From the NCBI GenBank assembly GCA_015680685.1, contig MNCI01015499.1:2148159-2212158 (forward strand): 64,000 nt of DNA, in the 5' to 3' direction. Positions 46,302 to 58,255 of the stretch are shown in pieces. Position numbers and translations under genes: made by a program. The stretch is from Gnetum montanum. Taxonomy: Eukaryota; Streptophyta; Gnetopsida; Gnetales; Gnetaceae. The notes beneath the pieces are model-generated. The model worked only from the letters and a program-made list of their open reading frames with translations. It was not told where the DNA came from and did no database searches. The stretch's first letter is position 1. Every line of letters begins with the position of its first letter.

Positions 46302-46312
46302 TTATGGGGGGA
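46302..46312 (+). promoter_or_regulatory. Terminal polypurine tract of element D
   Basis: TTATGGGGGGA stands directly before the 3' LTR of D and beside the right duplication of C. The insertion of C separates it from the rest of D. Confidence 0.82.
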
Positions 46313-47140
46313 TGATGAATTTTCATTGATGGGTTGTGTCGACTAGCATGCATCGATGCAACCCTGTCGACACATGATCTGATGCATTGATACATATGTG
46401 TCAACGTGGCATCTAAGTCTACCTATATAAATGTGTGCACCCACCATATTTATGGAATCATAATGTTAATAACTTAGGAAAGTTCTTGCAGTTTGTTTCC
46501 ATGAAAGTTATAATATTTTCTAAGCGCCAACACTATGAGTCAAGAAGTGTACAAATCCTTATTCAAGCACTAATTTACTTGGACACTTTGGTGCAATAAC
46601 AATAAAGATGAACTTCTTGAAATACCTTGCAACATTTGGAAATAGCTTAATGTTTACTTCAATGCACATTAGTACTTCCATGTCCTTAGTTAATTAAATA
46701 AGATTAATTAATACACATAAGTATGACCACCTTGAACATAACGTTTACACTTGGTAATCCTAGTAGTACTAGCACTTGGTAATCCAGTAGCATTGTAATG
46801 CATTCAAGATGTGTGCAGGAAGTGGGACCAAATACTTTTGTTAGGAAATAGCTTAAGGCATTAGATATTTTATTAGATTAATTAATACTTAATTACTTTT
46901 TTTTACACTTAGGATAAAATAGATACAGCATATAAAATTATACAAATCATGTGCCTTGGTTACACTTAACCATACGCTTGTACTTAGACATGTGGAACCA
47001 AGAAGAAAACAATCATGTCCTTAGGTTCACCATGTAGATAATGCACACTAGAGAACCAAAGTCTATGGAATTTGACCAAATCGCTAAGTAAATGCTTGAG
47101 ATTCATATGGTTGGGTGTAGGGTATATTTGCCACTCATCA
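46313..47140 (+). repeat. 3' LTR of element D
   Basis: It starts TGATGAATTTTC and ends CCACTCATCA. The TATA box is at 46424-46431. The U3 has GCATGCATCGATGCA and TGTCGAC words. It is the same length as the 5' LTR. Confidence 0.93.
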
Positions 47141-48400
47141 AGGGAAAATTCATTTAAATCCTTAAGTACTTCTTTGAAATATTTTAATTCTTTTGGTAAT
47201 TGGAATTCCAACTTACTATTGATCTTAAAAATTTTAACCATTATGGGTATTTCTCCTTTTTTTAATAGGTTTTTTGCTTTTTTAATTAAAATTTTTTGAG
47301 TTCCTAATCTTGTTCCTACCTCCTAAGAGTTCTAACTTTGTCAAGAGTTGGAACATGAAGGGTACATGACTTAAAGCTTGCTAACATTTTGTGAGTAGTC
47401 AAAAATGAATTTCAAAAATGTTAGGGCAATCACCCAAGGTAAATTCATAAAAATATCCTTTAATTCATAAACTCTGTAATTCAAATTTAAGGAAATAACA
47501 TTTAGTTCTTTTGGTAAATTTTCTTCCATATGCTAGTTGAACATTGATATTCTCCTAGTGTATATGTTCAACTCCTAATTGTTTAACTAGTTTTGGTAAA
47601 AGAAATTATCAGAGTTACCACAATCAATAAGAAAATAAACATTCTTCTTAAAGTTTGAACTAATAATAAAAATGAATAAAAGTTGAAATTTCAACAAACC
47701 TACTTTCGTTGAAGTAGACATTTTCTTCAAGGTAACTTTTTTCTTAGAATTTATATTTGTAATCTCTTGCTTATAGAAAGGTTCATTACCTTATGATTAT
47801 GTTGTAGAGAAAACTCTTTTACAAATCAAGGAAAATTTCATCTTAAATTATTTCTACTACACTAGAAACAACTCCATTTATTATTTTGTTGAGTGACCTT
47901 CGATTTGTTAATATATTGCCAAATATTATGAGGAGATGAAATGGAAAAGATAATCTACTGATGAATCTCTTGACAAAATCCTTGTTTTCTATGTATGGTA
48001 GGTACTTTACCAAGAAGAAAAATTTCTTGTAATATCATCTACTATTCTTCTACTTAACTTCAAGAAATAAAGATGAATTTTTCTATTTTTAATAAAATAT
48101 TCAAAAACAAACCTATTGATAAACATTGATGTTATTCAAATTTCATTCCACCATGCAGCTATTATACCCTTAAGGTACAATGACATGAGTTGTAGCATTT
48201 TCTCTTTATCTACATTAGTGATGGATCAAAATTATGGCAACAAAGATAATTCAAAGATTTGTTGAAGAAATGTTACATGGATGATATTATTCCCTAATCT
48301 ACCAAACACTTTAAATAAAATTTAAAGTTCAAAAATATATGAATGACTAAGTACTTACCTTTTTAATTAGAAAACCTTATGAAAATACTAACATTTTGAT
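47141..48400 (-). pseudogene. gag: Chromovirus-like gag and protease remnant, element E
   Basis: This is the upstream continuation of the RT remnant at 26764-27375; D separates the two. The region next to D reads FQLPKELKYFKEVLKDLNEF (47141-47241), the segment before RT. At 47595-47640 VYFLIDCGNSDNFF resembles the protease active site (expected D-S-G; here D-C-G). At 48150-48185 MSLYLKGIIAAWWNEI is a typical gag helix with the WW pair. Stops and frameshifts are frequent. The zinc knuckle (about 47770-47850) is hardly readable. Confidence 0.75.
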
Positions 48401-51400
48401 AAAGTTATAAAATATAAAATATTAAGACTAATAAAAAGTAAAGAAAGTAATCACTTATAAAGCTTGACTTGTTTTGAAGACTATTAAAACATCAATGTTA
48501 TCTGTTAATAGAATAACTTAACTTTATCTATTTCTAGAATAATAAAAAATTAATATAACTTATCTTGTCTCAAGAGCAAGTTCATTACTTGATGCCAACC
48601 TACTCATAAAGACATCTAAGTCACTAATCACTATTTTTCTCATTCAATCATGAATTAAAGTTAGAATAATACATATCTATTAAACATGAAGTGTTGAACT
48701 TATACAAGTGTCTGTTGGCACTTAAGTGTCCAATAGTTAAAACTAAAAATCAATTATAAAATAGTTTTAAAACTATATTATCTATCCACCATGCCATTAC
48801 AAAGTAAAACAAAACAAAACATAATTATATTTTCTTATCCACATCAACAACAATAGGTCACATCAATAGTTAGATTATTTAATTAGCTTATTCAAAACGT
48901 CTATAATAATGATAAGATTACATTAGATATTATATTTTGATTAATTTTATAAATAATTTAATAAATTCATATTCTCCCTCATCAACATCCTTGGACTCAA
49001 GGATTTTTATTCTCAACAATGACTTAATTCAGGTCTTCTTGGTGGATTTGGTTGATGGAGCTAGCACAAGGGGTTTTCCTTCCTTCTTTTCTGGTCACCA
49101 TACTTGCATGAATTTCTCATGATAATTAGCTAGGTTGTTAATGATTTTTACAAATTATTTATTTTAGGAGCCATATTTAGAAATTTTATTTGCAAGTTAA
49201 TATGTCAAATTTCTAAAGCTTTTGTAATCTTTAGTATTTGTTCCTTTTAATTTTTCTAGATGTATCTTGAATAGTCTTTCCATTAATTTCTTAACTCATA
49301 TAATATCATTCCTGATTTCATTAGTAAATTTAAATGCATCACTAACACTTTTAGATTCATGCTTTATAGTCAAAGGTTGGACAATCTCCATAGTTATTTA
49401 TGCTATCATATTTATATCCATTTAAGAGATAGAATTTTTCTAATTATTTAGCAAGGAATCAATAATGAGATTCTTATGCACTTAATTATAACTTCTAATT
49501 TTTCAATTTTTTCTTCTCTATGGAAATTAATAGAGGTTAATGCTAATAAGGGAACAAAAGTTGTATTGTTTTGAAGCTATTTAGGTGGAAATCTTTGTTT
49601 AGGTTCTTCAAATCTAGTAGGATCATCGATCTTTGTAGGAGAAGACTTGAATTGGCTTACATGAGATACTTGGGCTAATGAGTCCACTCCATGCAATTGT
49701 TTGATAGTGATGATTTGGTTAGTAAAAATCATCATCCTAAGTTTTAGGTTTTTTTGATGAAATAGAGAACATATGAGAATAGGAAAAGTATGGGCCAAGG
49801 TGTTATGAAATTATTTTATACCTTTCATGTGGGATAAAATGGTCTATGACACATTGATGATTTTCTTGGTAACATATGCATTATAGAATCAAATAGCAAA
49901 AGTACTAATGCTACACTTTCTCCTAGTTATAAAGACTAAATCATTTCATATTATTTTTTGGAATAAGAAGACTTCATACTTCTTGATATTATAAATTTTA
50001 CTCTTCCATCAAATGCAACCATAAAGTTGAAATTCTTTTGGGTCAACTATTTCTCTGTTTGATAAGAGATTTTCTCTTGTAGATAAATTCCTCCTTGAGC
50101 ATGAATTTTGAGCAAATCTTAGATATTTGCTAAGGTAATGACTACAAGCATCCCATGTGGCTATGTTCTAAACTAATTCTTAGTTGGGTTTTCAACATAA
50201 TTATAATAAAATTTGTATACAATCTATAAATCAAATAATCCCTTTACACAAATGCATGATTCCTAGCTTTGATATCTAATCCATTTAGAGAATCAGCTCA
50301 AAGTAAGATCAATTAGGATAAGTTAATTTGAACTACTATATTTGTGAAAGAGCATAAAATTATTTAAATTGTTAAGTGTACAAAAGCACTTCTTTTCATT
50401 CTAATACATTTCTTTGTAGGTATAAAATAAAAGAGATTATAAGAAAAAATGATTCAAAAATTAATGAGACAAAATTTAAACATGCGCATCTACCCCCACT
50501 AAAATTTCTAACACCATAAGAACATAAGAATTAAAACAACAATGTTACTAAGTTTTACTTAGTATAGATAAGTCTTAGGTTTCTTGGATCTAAATAGGTG
50601 TTAATAGGTATGAATTATGGCTCCTTAGTATAGAGTATAATCTCTTTTTTTGGGTATAAGTTTAAGTATGAATGTTTTTCTTAAGAGATCTAAATTCTTA
50701 AGAGAATTTCTTAAGTACTTGGTTCTTTTAGCTAATTTCATTTTAGGATACTTTAAGACTTTTCCTAATTAAATGCATACTTGCCCCATTGGATACCTAT
50801 TTGTTGGATATATTTTTTAGATGATACTTTAAAATATTAGGTATTAGATATTATCATTAGAGCCCTGTGTGTTTGATAGAAACTTGTGTAAGTCCTCTAG
50901 AGTTAAAGTAAAATACCCTTTTTCATAGACATTTTTAATTTAAGATAGAAAGACTAGAATTTTTGTTCATTTATGTAGATGCTTCTAAGTATTAATAGAG
51001 ATCAAAACATTCCATAACATAGTATTAAATCCAAAATCCCTCTCCTACTACTACTAGTGTGAAGAGTGCAAATTGGGGTTCTAGAAAGTGACATCATTAT
51101 GAAAGATTAGGAGGCCCATAAGATAGGTCTTGGCTAGGTAGGTATTTTAGAATAGGTAGAATAGGCCTTATCTTATAAGGTGTAACAAGTATAGATACTA
51201 TATAGAGATAAAGATCTTTTCTTCTTTACTAGATAAGAGTAGAGATGCTTATTTCTTGTGTACTTGCTCAATACTAGGATGCTTTGATTATTGGAGACTA
51301 TTCCAATAGAGACTCTCAAAGTTATGGATGTAGATATGAGTTTGTACTTAGGCCTTATTTCTTAGGTATAGGTTACTTAGTCTTGGTTTTAGACTTAAGG

Positions 51401-53568
51401 TTATGATTTCTTATATATAGGTTTTATTTTTTATTAACTTTAAATAAGCATTTTGCTCTTGAGATGCTCTACAAAACTACTTAATTGATAATATATAACC
51501 AATATTTCTCTTGTACAATTAGTACTATTAATAATTAAATGATGCCTTGAAAATTTCCATCATTCAAAAAACTAATAAAAATACTAATATTACACTTTTG
51601 GTTCTTCCCATTTGTCTATCTTATCTCTAGTAGAGACTCCTCTAATAAAGACTTCAACATATACTTTCAAGAAAGAACCTTCAAGTTTTACTTCTACTAT
51701 TTTCACCTCTTCACATCCAACCCATGAACACTTATATCATATTCATATATTAACTACTTATACAAATACCAACATATAAAATTTAAGCTAAGACTATTAA
51801 TTAATCTATGTGGTAAGGCCTAGGTGACTAAGAGTTGGGTACCATTATTAGTGAGGATGATTACTACAATATTAATTTTTGACTTGAAAAAATCAAGTGT
51901 TATGTGTTGAGGGAAATTTATTAATTTTGTAACATCTTAATTGTCTAGGTCACATCTCCATTTCTTGTAGTTGGGTGGACAAGTATCTTATAACATATCT
52001 ATTTTATAAAAATTAGTTGTTACATATTTTACTTTACTTAGGGGTTCAACATTTAGAGTCATTATTTATAAGGTGATCTAGGTATTCCCAGGAAGTGCTT
52101 TTTGGATAAGTATTTTAGGATAGGGTAGGTATTCTCTTTATATGGAGAGGTTCTTATATGTATTTCAACTATAATAAAGGCATGTTATGAGAAGTATTTT
52201 AATTAATGATAGATTCCTTTCTAATATCTAATACTATGACCATCTTTTTATCACTTTAGAATGAAATGCCCAAAAGGTACTTTGTGTTTAAGGTTTTGAG
52301 GAAAATGCTAATGGAATGATAACATAGGGGTAATGACACTTTTATATTCTAATGTATCTATAAATTTGTGAGGTGACAAGGGGAATGTTTTGATGAAGGT
52401 GTTAGGGTGTTAGTAGGAATTAGCAACCTCCCAAGGTGGGGAATTTAGGGCAAGAAACAATAGTGATCTTACAATGAACAAAGTAAATTATCCCAATTAA
52501 TTAGTCCTTTTTTGACAAGCATGTATCAAATTTAGGTTTATAGACTAATATTTTACTTATTAATTTTCTAGTTTTGAGATGAGTAAAATGATATTAATAA
52601 TGAAATGGAAGAGTTCTATGCTTTTCTATAGGGAAACTAACTTTATAAACATCAAATCTTATTCTGAGTCTTATTGATTTTTCAACTCACCACTCTAACT
52701 ATCAATAATACCAAACCACTCTCATATAATAACCTAGCTTAAGCCAATGCCTATGGCATTAGCATGGAACTGGGTCATCTACTAAAAATTTCTTTCTCAT
52801 GTCCTCATATATCCCTACCACCCTTTTAATATACACTTTCTTCATGAAAGATGAATTCACTTTGGTAGCATCCCCTGGTCATCCCCCTTCCCTCCCAACC
52901 CAAGCTAAAACTACATATAAAGGCATACTTTCTCCTTCACTTGACATGCAGTAAATACCATTGTATATAGTTAGCAACTAGAATAGTCTCTTTTTTTCTT
53001 TTTTTCTTTTTTTGAAAACTAGGATTTCAATTTAGTTAATAGCTTATCACTTCTTCTTCTACAACAAAATTTTTGGCCAATCTATGGCTTAGACTAAGAT
53101 ATTCTTTCTAGGGTTTGCAAAAGGCATAAACCATGTATTTTCTTTTGGAGATTCATCCACTAATACTTTCTTTCTCATGTCCTCACATATCACTACCACC
53201 CTTTTATTACAAAGTTTCTTCACTTTGGTAGCCATCCATGTACTCTCCAAATAAAACTAATGCATAAAGGCATACTTTCTTCTTCACTTGATGAGTAGTA
53301 CATGCTATTGATTATAGCTAGCAATTCAAATAGTCATTCTTTTCTAGAAATCAGGATAGTCATTTAGTTAATAGCTTATCACTTATACTTACACAACACA
53401 AGTTCTAGTAAATTCATGGCTTAAGCTATGCCATGCTTTACAGGGTTAGGGTGGGCATAGATATGTGTCTTCTTTTAGATTTATATTTATCTTGGGTCAT
53501 ATCTTGAAAGAAGGGAATTATGTGATTCATGATAAGATTACATATCTAATTAAGATATTTTTAGAAAT
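48401..53568. other. AT-rich non-coding DNA, no recognisable element except a duplication
   Basis: It may contain the rest of element E (gag N-terminus and 5' LTR), but no terminus or motif is clear. The 73-codon minus ORF at 49577-49798 matches nothing I know. There is a diverged duplication at 52763-53490. Confidence 0.4.
52763..53490. repeat. Diverged tandem duplication, unit about 375 bp
   Basis: The two units share TTTCTTTCTCATGTCCTCA (52789 and 53168), TAAAGGCATACTTTCT, and GTTAATAGCTTATCACTT (53036 and 53357). No coding capacity. Confidence 0.75.
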
Positions 53569-54432
53569 TGATGAGCAGCAAGTGTTCCCTATGCCCAACC
53601 ATATGAATCACAAGCATGTATACACGATCTAGTTGAATTTCATGAATGAGACTAATGTGGTATCTAGATCATTAAGTGTTGATCGTAGGTCACTGTCTTC
53701 TTACTTGTGCTAGTAGTAGCTTTATCATGTATGGTTTAATCCAAAGTAAGACATATTATTATTCATGTTGTGCAATGATGGCTAAGTTATATATAAAAAA
53801 CATGAATATTAATTATTTAATTAATCTAACTAATAAAAAGAAGATAAATCCTAAACTATCTTAAGGGTGATGAATGTCTATTTCTAGCTTGTCGTATATG
53901 TCCTAAACACATATACCCACTACAAGGATTATCAAGTGTTATGCTACTGAGTGAATCAAGCAATGATGCTGTTGGGATTACTAAGCGAATATGCGTTTAA
54001 GCTTGAAACTAGTTATGCTCATTCTACTAGTTGATTAATGTGCATGAAAATGTAAATAGTAACTAAGTTCATAGAAAGTAAGTTTCATTGTAAAATAAAC
54101 CTATTCTAAGTAAAAGTGCTACAATGAATATGAATCAATTTCAATCTTATTACCTTTTATCAAATGTGTCTAGGTACAATGCCACTCAAATTAGATGTTG
54201 TACAATTAACTCAAATCCACACTATGGACACTCATTGACTATTTGCTAAGGTTAAAGAAGAAAATTATAAGAGTTTAACTATAGTATTGACCAAACTATC
54301 CCTCTATGCAAAGGGTGTGTGCATATATATAGGCTTTAGGGAACTTAGCATCAACACATATACACCAACACATCCAAGAATGTGTCATTGGTCATGCATC
54401 AACTTAGCTACATGACATATGATGATTTATCA
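53569..54432 (-). repeat. 3' LTR of element G
   Basis: It starts TGATGAGCAGCAAG and ends GATTTATCA. It is closest in its left part to the 5' LTR of B. The U3 lacks the GATATCG words and has CATCAACACA-like words (54348-54420). Confidence 0.88.
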
Positions 54433-55904
54433 TACCTCCACAATTGACTAAAAACTTGTCCTCAAGTTATATATAAATGTACAAATTTCCATTACAAAAA
54501 TTTTGGGATGACCAAGACTAGATTAGCTACAATTACAAAACTTGAGTGCCACATTACACAAGTTTATTTGAGTGGATATATTACAAAATGAGAAAAAGAC
54601 TAGATATACATCAAAGTTTTAAAAATTGCAAAAGTCTTTAAAATACCACTAATGATAAATCTTCCTAATGTTGCTAGCAATGATAGTTTTTCTAACCTAG
54701 GTTGTTATGTTGATGCTTTTCTTTTATGTAGAAATTTTTTTAAAGGATGGACTAAAATTTCTCCTCATTATCCCATGGGTCCATCAAATATGTAATGTTT
54801 AAGCTTTAATTATTGTATATGCTATTTTTCCCTGAGCATATCCTCCTCTATCCTTCTCTTGGTCTCTCTTCCTTACCTTGCAAAATACCTTCAACCTTAG
54901 GCATTCCTTTTAGCATCATATGAAATCACCATAGGATCAAATTTAGTTTTGGTAACTTTTCCTTAATGATTAATCCTTTTTTATCCTTATTTAGCTAAAA
55001 TTTGAAAAACGTTAGCATTTAGGCCCAAGGTGATTATACAATAATGTTCCCCAAGGCTATAAGGTAACCAGAATCATCAAGTTGTTTAAGTCATTTTGAT
55101 TTTTCTTACTATTAGTTCTCATAATGTTTGAAAATGATATAGAAAAATTTTTTAAAATCACATCCTTATCCCTCGTGACAAATGAGCTCAACTCTAAAAG
55201 CTCACAAGTTTTTGAATAACTAAAACCAAAGGTCTAGTTCATAAGATGGCCAAGAAATATTGAATTTGAAAGATAGCTTAATATAAAAGTATTAAAAATT
55301 AATCAAAATTTATGAGAAGTAGGCTCAAAATCTTGCATAAATTTAGAGAAGCTACTCATAATGTCCTTGAAGATGTGAGGTTTTTGGTTCAAATCCATGA
55401 TCAACAAAAGTCATGCAAGCAAGTCCTCCCAAAGTAGGCTCTTTCCATAATGCCCTCACATAACCACTTCTATAGATATTTTTGGACACCTTATAAGTTA
55501 AATGTAGATCATGCCTTATTCCAAATGACATAAAACAACCAATGTTAGGATCTTGTACTATACTATACAAAACCACCAGGCATACAATTGCATGTAGCAT
55601 TGAGGTGGATAATGGGACAAGAACGGATTGCAAAGATTGTAACATGAGTTATCTTATTATGTCCACAATACATCCTTGTGTTAATTATGATTAAGATGAT
55701 CATAATACTTATCCATCCAAGTTTTAGACCAAGTTCATACCTTTGCCAATGACATCACATTGCATCATCCTAAACTTACCACCATAGGATGACCAAAACT
55801 ATATGAAAACATCACTACTCAACAAAGGAAAAAAAGGAAGTAGTTATGATTAATTAATTAATTAAATGTTACAATTTGAAAAAAGTTCACCATTAATTAG
55901 AGGG

Positions 55905-56195
55905 GCATCTTTAGGCATGAGTAACCTATTATTTTAGCATCATAACCCATGCTAATCCCATCAAAGGGGTACCTTTAGGCACGGGTAACATGTCTTTCCA
56001 ATCACATAATGAGACTAGTCTAAGAGATTTTTGGGATTCCTAGAAGTAGCCTATTTTTAGGCATGGGTAACATGTCTTTCCAATGGTACCCCAAGAATCA
56101 ATTTCTTTTGTGAATTAATTAATAAGTGGCTTGTGCTTTACTTATCAAAGGACTACCTTTAGGCATGGGTGACATGTCTTTCTAGTGACATGGCA
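55905..56195. repeat. Four copies of a CTTTAGGCATGGGTAACATG motif in the 3' region of G
   Basis: Copies start near 55909, 55971, 56053 and 56156, each followed by TCTTTCCA or similar. A fifth is in F at 59758-59782. Spacing is 60-105 bp and irregular. Confidence 0.8.
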
Positions 56196-57378
56196 AGGAA
56201 ACACTTATTTGAGAACATTCTTTCATCAAAACTAAAACATGAGTAATAATAAAAACACATGGAGTAGTAAGAACTATAGAGAAAGTGCAACAAATTAGAA
56301 AATCCCCTTGATGTCACACCCTTTTATATTTTTCCTTGGTTCTTTCCCTTTTCTTCAAGGCATAATGATCATGAGTTAATTTTAGTTTCATGTGAGAACA
56401 ACCATACTTCTTTCATCATAAATGATGTGGTCTCACATGTTGTTAACTTTGACATCATGAATGACAACATTATTAACAAAACATAGTAAATATCCATAAA
56501 ACACAAAGGAATTGACTTAAGAAAAAATCATAAAGAAAAGAAAAAATAATAAGAAATGAAAAAATTATTAAGAATTGGAAAATTTTGAGGAAATAGGAAA
56601 ATGATAAAACAAAAAGTGAAAATGCACTTATCAGTTCTTACTTCAAGATGGGACATATCCCCCATGACTAAACTCATGAGCAAGCATTTGGAAAATGCAT
56701 TACACATATTCCTTGGTTATATACCATAAGTTTCTTATTAATCATCTTTATGTTTTCACTTGTTAGCCCATTTAATATAGATGATGATCAAGTTTTGATC
56801 ATTTGGAGACACATATCTAGCTGGACTAAAAAATATTTCTATTTAAGAAGGTCTAGGGATGTTTTCTTTTTTTATGTTCTATTTTAGTTCTTAGGTCTCC
56901 TTGTTTAACAATTTCTTCTGGTGGATAGTCAAAGTGTAAGATTTCTTTTTATAAGTTCTCTTTTTAGTTTATTTTCTTAAGACAAGAGCTAATAAGTGGG
57001 TTGAATGTTTCCATGCATCTTTCGATAGTTTGGTATTTTCATTTTCTAGCCATTGGGTGTTTTTTAGTTTAGTGGCTATTATGTAAACATTATTTTGCAC
57101 ACACACTTGTTCCTCAAGTTTGTTGTGGGTTAATACAGGGATCGTGTTAAAACTTTGAACTTTTAACCCACAACCACATCCTTTATCATTGTTAGTAATG
57201 CATGAAATTTTCTATCTTTCCATAGTGTCATGTTCAGCTTTTATGTTTTGTGTTGAAGTGGTGATGGATGTTGGCTTTTGCTCAAGATCAGTAGATATTT
57301 TTTTTGTAAGGAAGGAGATTGCACTAGATTGGCCTTGCACTAGTTGTGATGAGCTAGTAGGTCTACTAGTTTTATTCC

Positions 57379-58241
57379 TGATGAGTGGTGAGGTACCCCT
57401 ACACTCAACCATACAAATACAAGCGTTCACACACGATCTGGTCGAAATCCGCAGATGGGCTAGTTGTGGTATCTAAATAGTTACACGTTGATCGTAGTTT
57501 GTTGTCTTCCCACCTGGACTAGTATTTTCTTGGTCACATATGGTTTAGTCCAAAGTGAGGTGTATGATGTGGTCCTAAGCTAGTGCTACTCCTATAAGCA
57601 ATGGAAAATAACTTTGTTTTAAGCTAATAGAGAATGAGAAGCAAAATCTAAGCTAACCTAAGTGCAATGAGCATCTTTCCTTAATCATCCATACACATCT
57701 TGGACCTCGTGTACTACTTCTAGGATTACCAAGAGCATGTTACTTAAGCACTCTGAGATACACTACTGAAATACCAAGTAGTCACACTTAAATGCTCGTG
57801 ATTAAGTTGTACTCATTTCACATTTAATAATAGGGATAGTAAATGAAGGTAAATACATATTCATTAAGAAAACAATAAATAACAATAACAATTAAGTAAT
57901 TAAAACTAAGTGAATGCTACAATGATGAATTAATCTCGATCTTTATTGTTGATCATGTGCATGTCCAAGTATGTCACACTCAAATAAAGGTTCCATACAA
58001 TTACAATCATCACACTGCAGGCATGCACTAGGGAAAGGATTGAAATGAATTGAAATTGACAAAAAACACTCTACTCTAACACTAACTTACTCTAACTCCC
58101 CTTCTTATGCACCCAAAGGTGTATTTATAGGCTAACACAAGAATCACAATATTGTGTATCCGATATTGTTATCCAGGTCACGATATCACGTACCCGCTTC
58201 TGTGGATCCGATATCGGAGCTTGACAAATCATGGTTCATCA
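57379..58241 (-). repeat. 3' LTR of element F
   Basis: TGATGAGTGGTG to GGTTCATCA. Sense TATA box 58122-58129. GATAT-type palindromes at 58143-58220, ending with CCGATATCGG. Confidence 0.95.
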
Positions 58242-58255
58242 TACCCCCACGACTG
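58242..58255 (-). promoter_or_regulatory. Terminal polypurine tract of element F
   Basis: The sense strand reads CAGTCGTGGGGGTA directly before the LTR, the cleanest copy in the window. Confidence 0.85.

Larger units (their letters stand above)
27376..47140 (+). mobile_element. Athila/Tat-like Ty3/gypsy retrotransposon D (full length, split by element C)
   Basis: 5' LTR (27376-28203) and 3' LTR (46313-47140) are both 828 bp and align. The primer-binding site, gag, protease, RT, RNase H, integrase, internal polypurine tract and terminal polypurine tract are in order on the plus strand. An extra decayed ORF follows pol. Element C (39204-46296) is inserted nine bases before the terminal tract; D sequence reads CAAGTTGTTAG, then C, then GTTAGTTATGGGGGGA. 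Element D itself sits in the chromovirus E polyprotein. Flanking 5-mers (ATGGG, AGGGA) give no clear target-site duplication. Confidence 0.9.
53569..57378 (-). mobile_element. Element G of the Athila-like family, 3' part (interrupted by F)
   Basis: It has a 3' LTR (53569-54432), a terminal polypurine tract (54433-54448, sense GTCAATTGTGGAGGTA), a noncoding 3' region with the conserved block in changed form (about 55415-55439), and an internal polypurine tract (56651-56669). From 56670 to 57378 there is a short remnant matching the linker after protease (KISCITNNDKGCGC and IIATKLKNTQWL). No RT, RNase H or integrase is visible. The gag tail continues after element F at 63312-63632. The 5' LTR lies beyond the window. 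Confidence 0.8.

Noticed and set aside
27376-47140. Target-site duplication of element D
   Set aside because: The flanks ATGGG and AGGGA do not match well enough to claim one.
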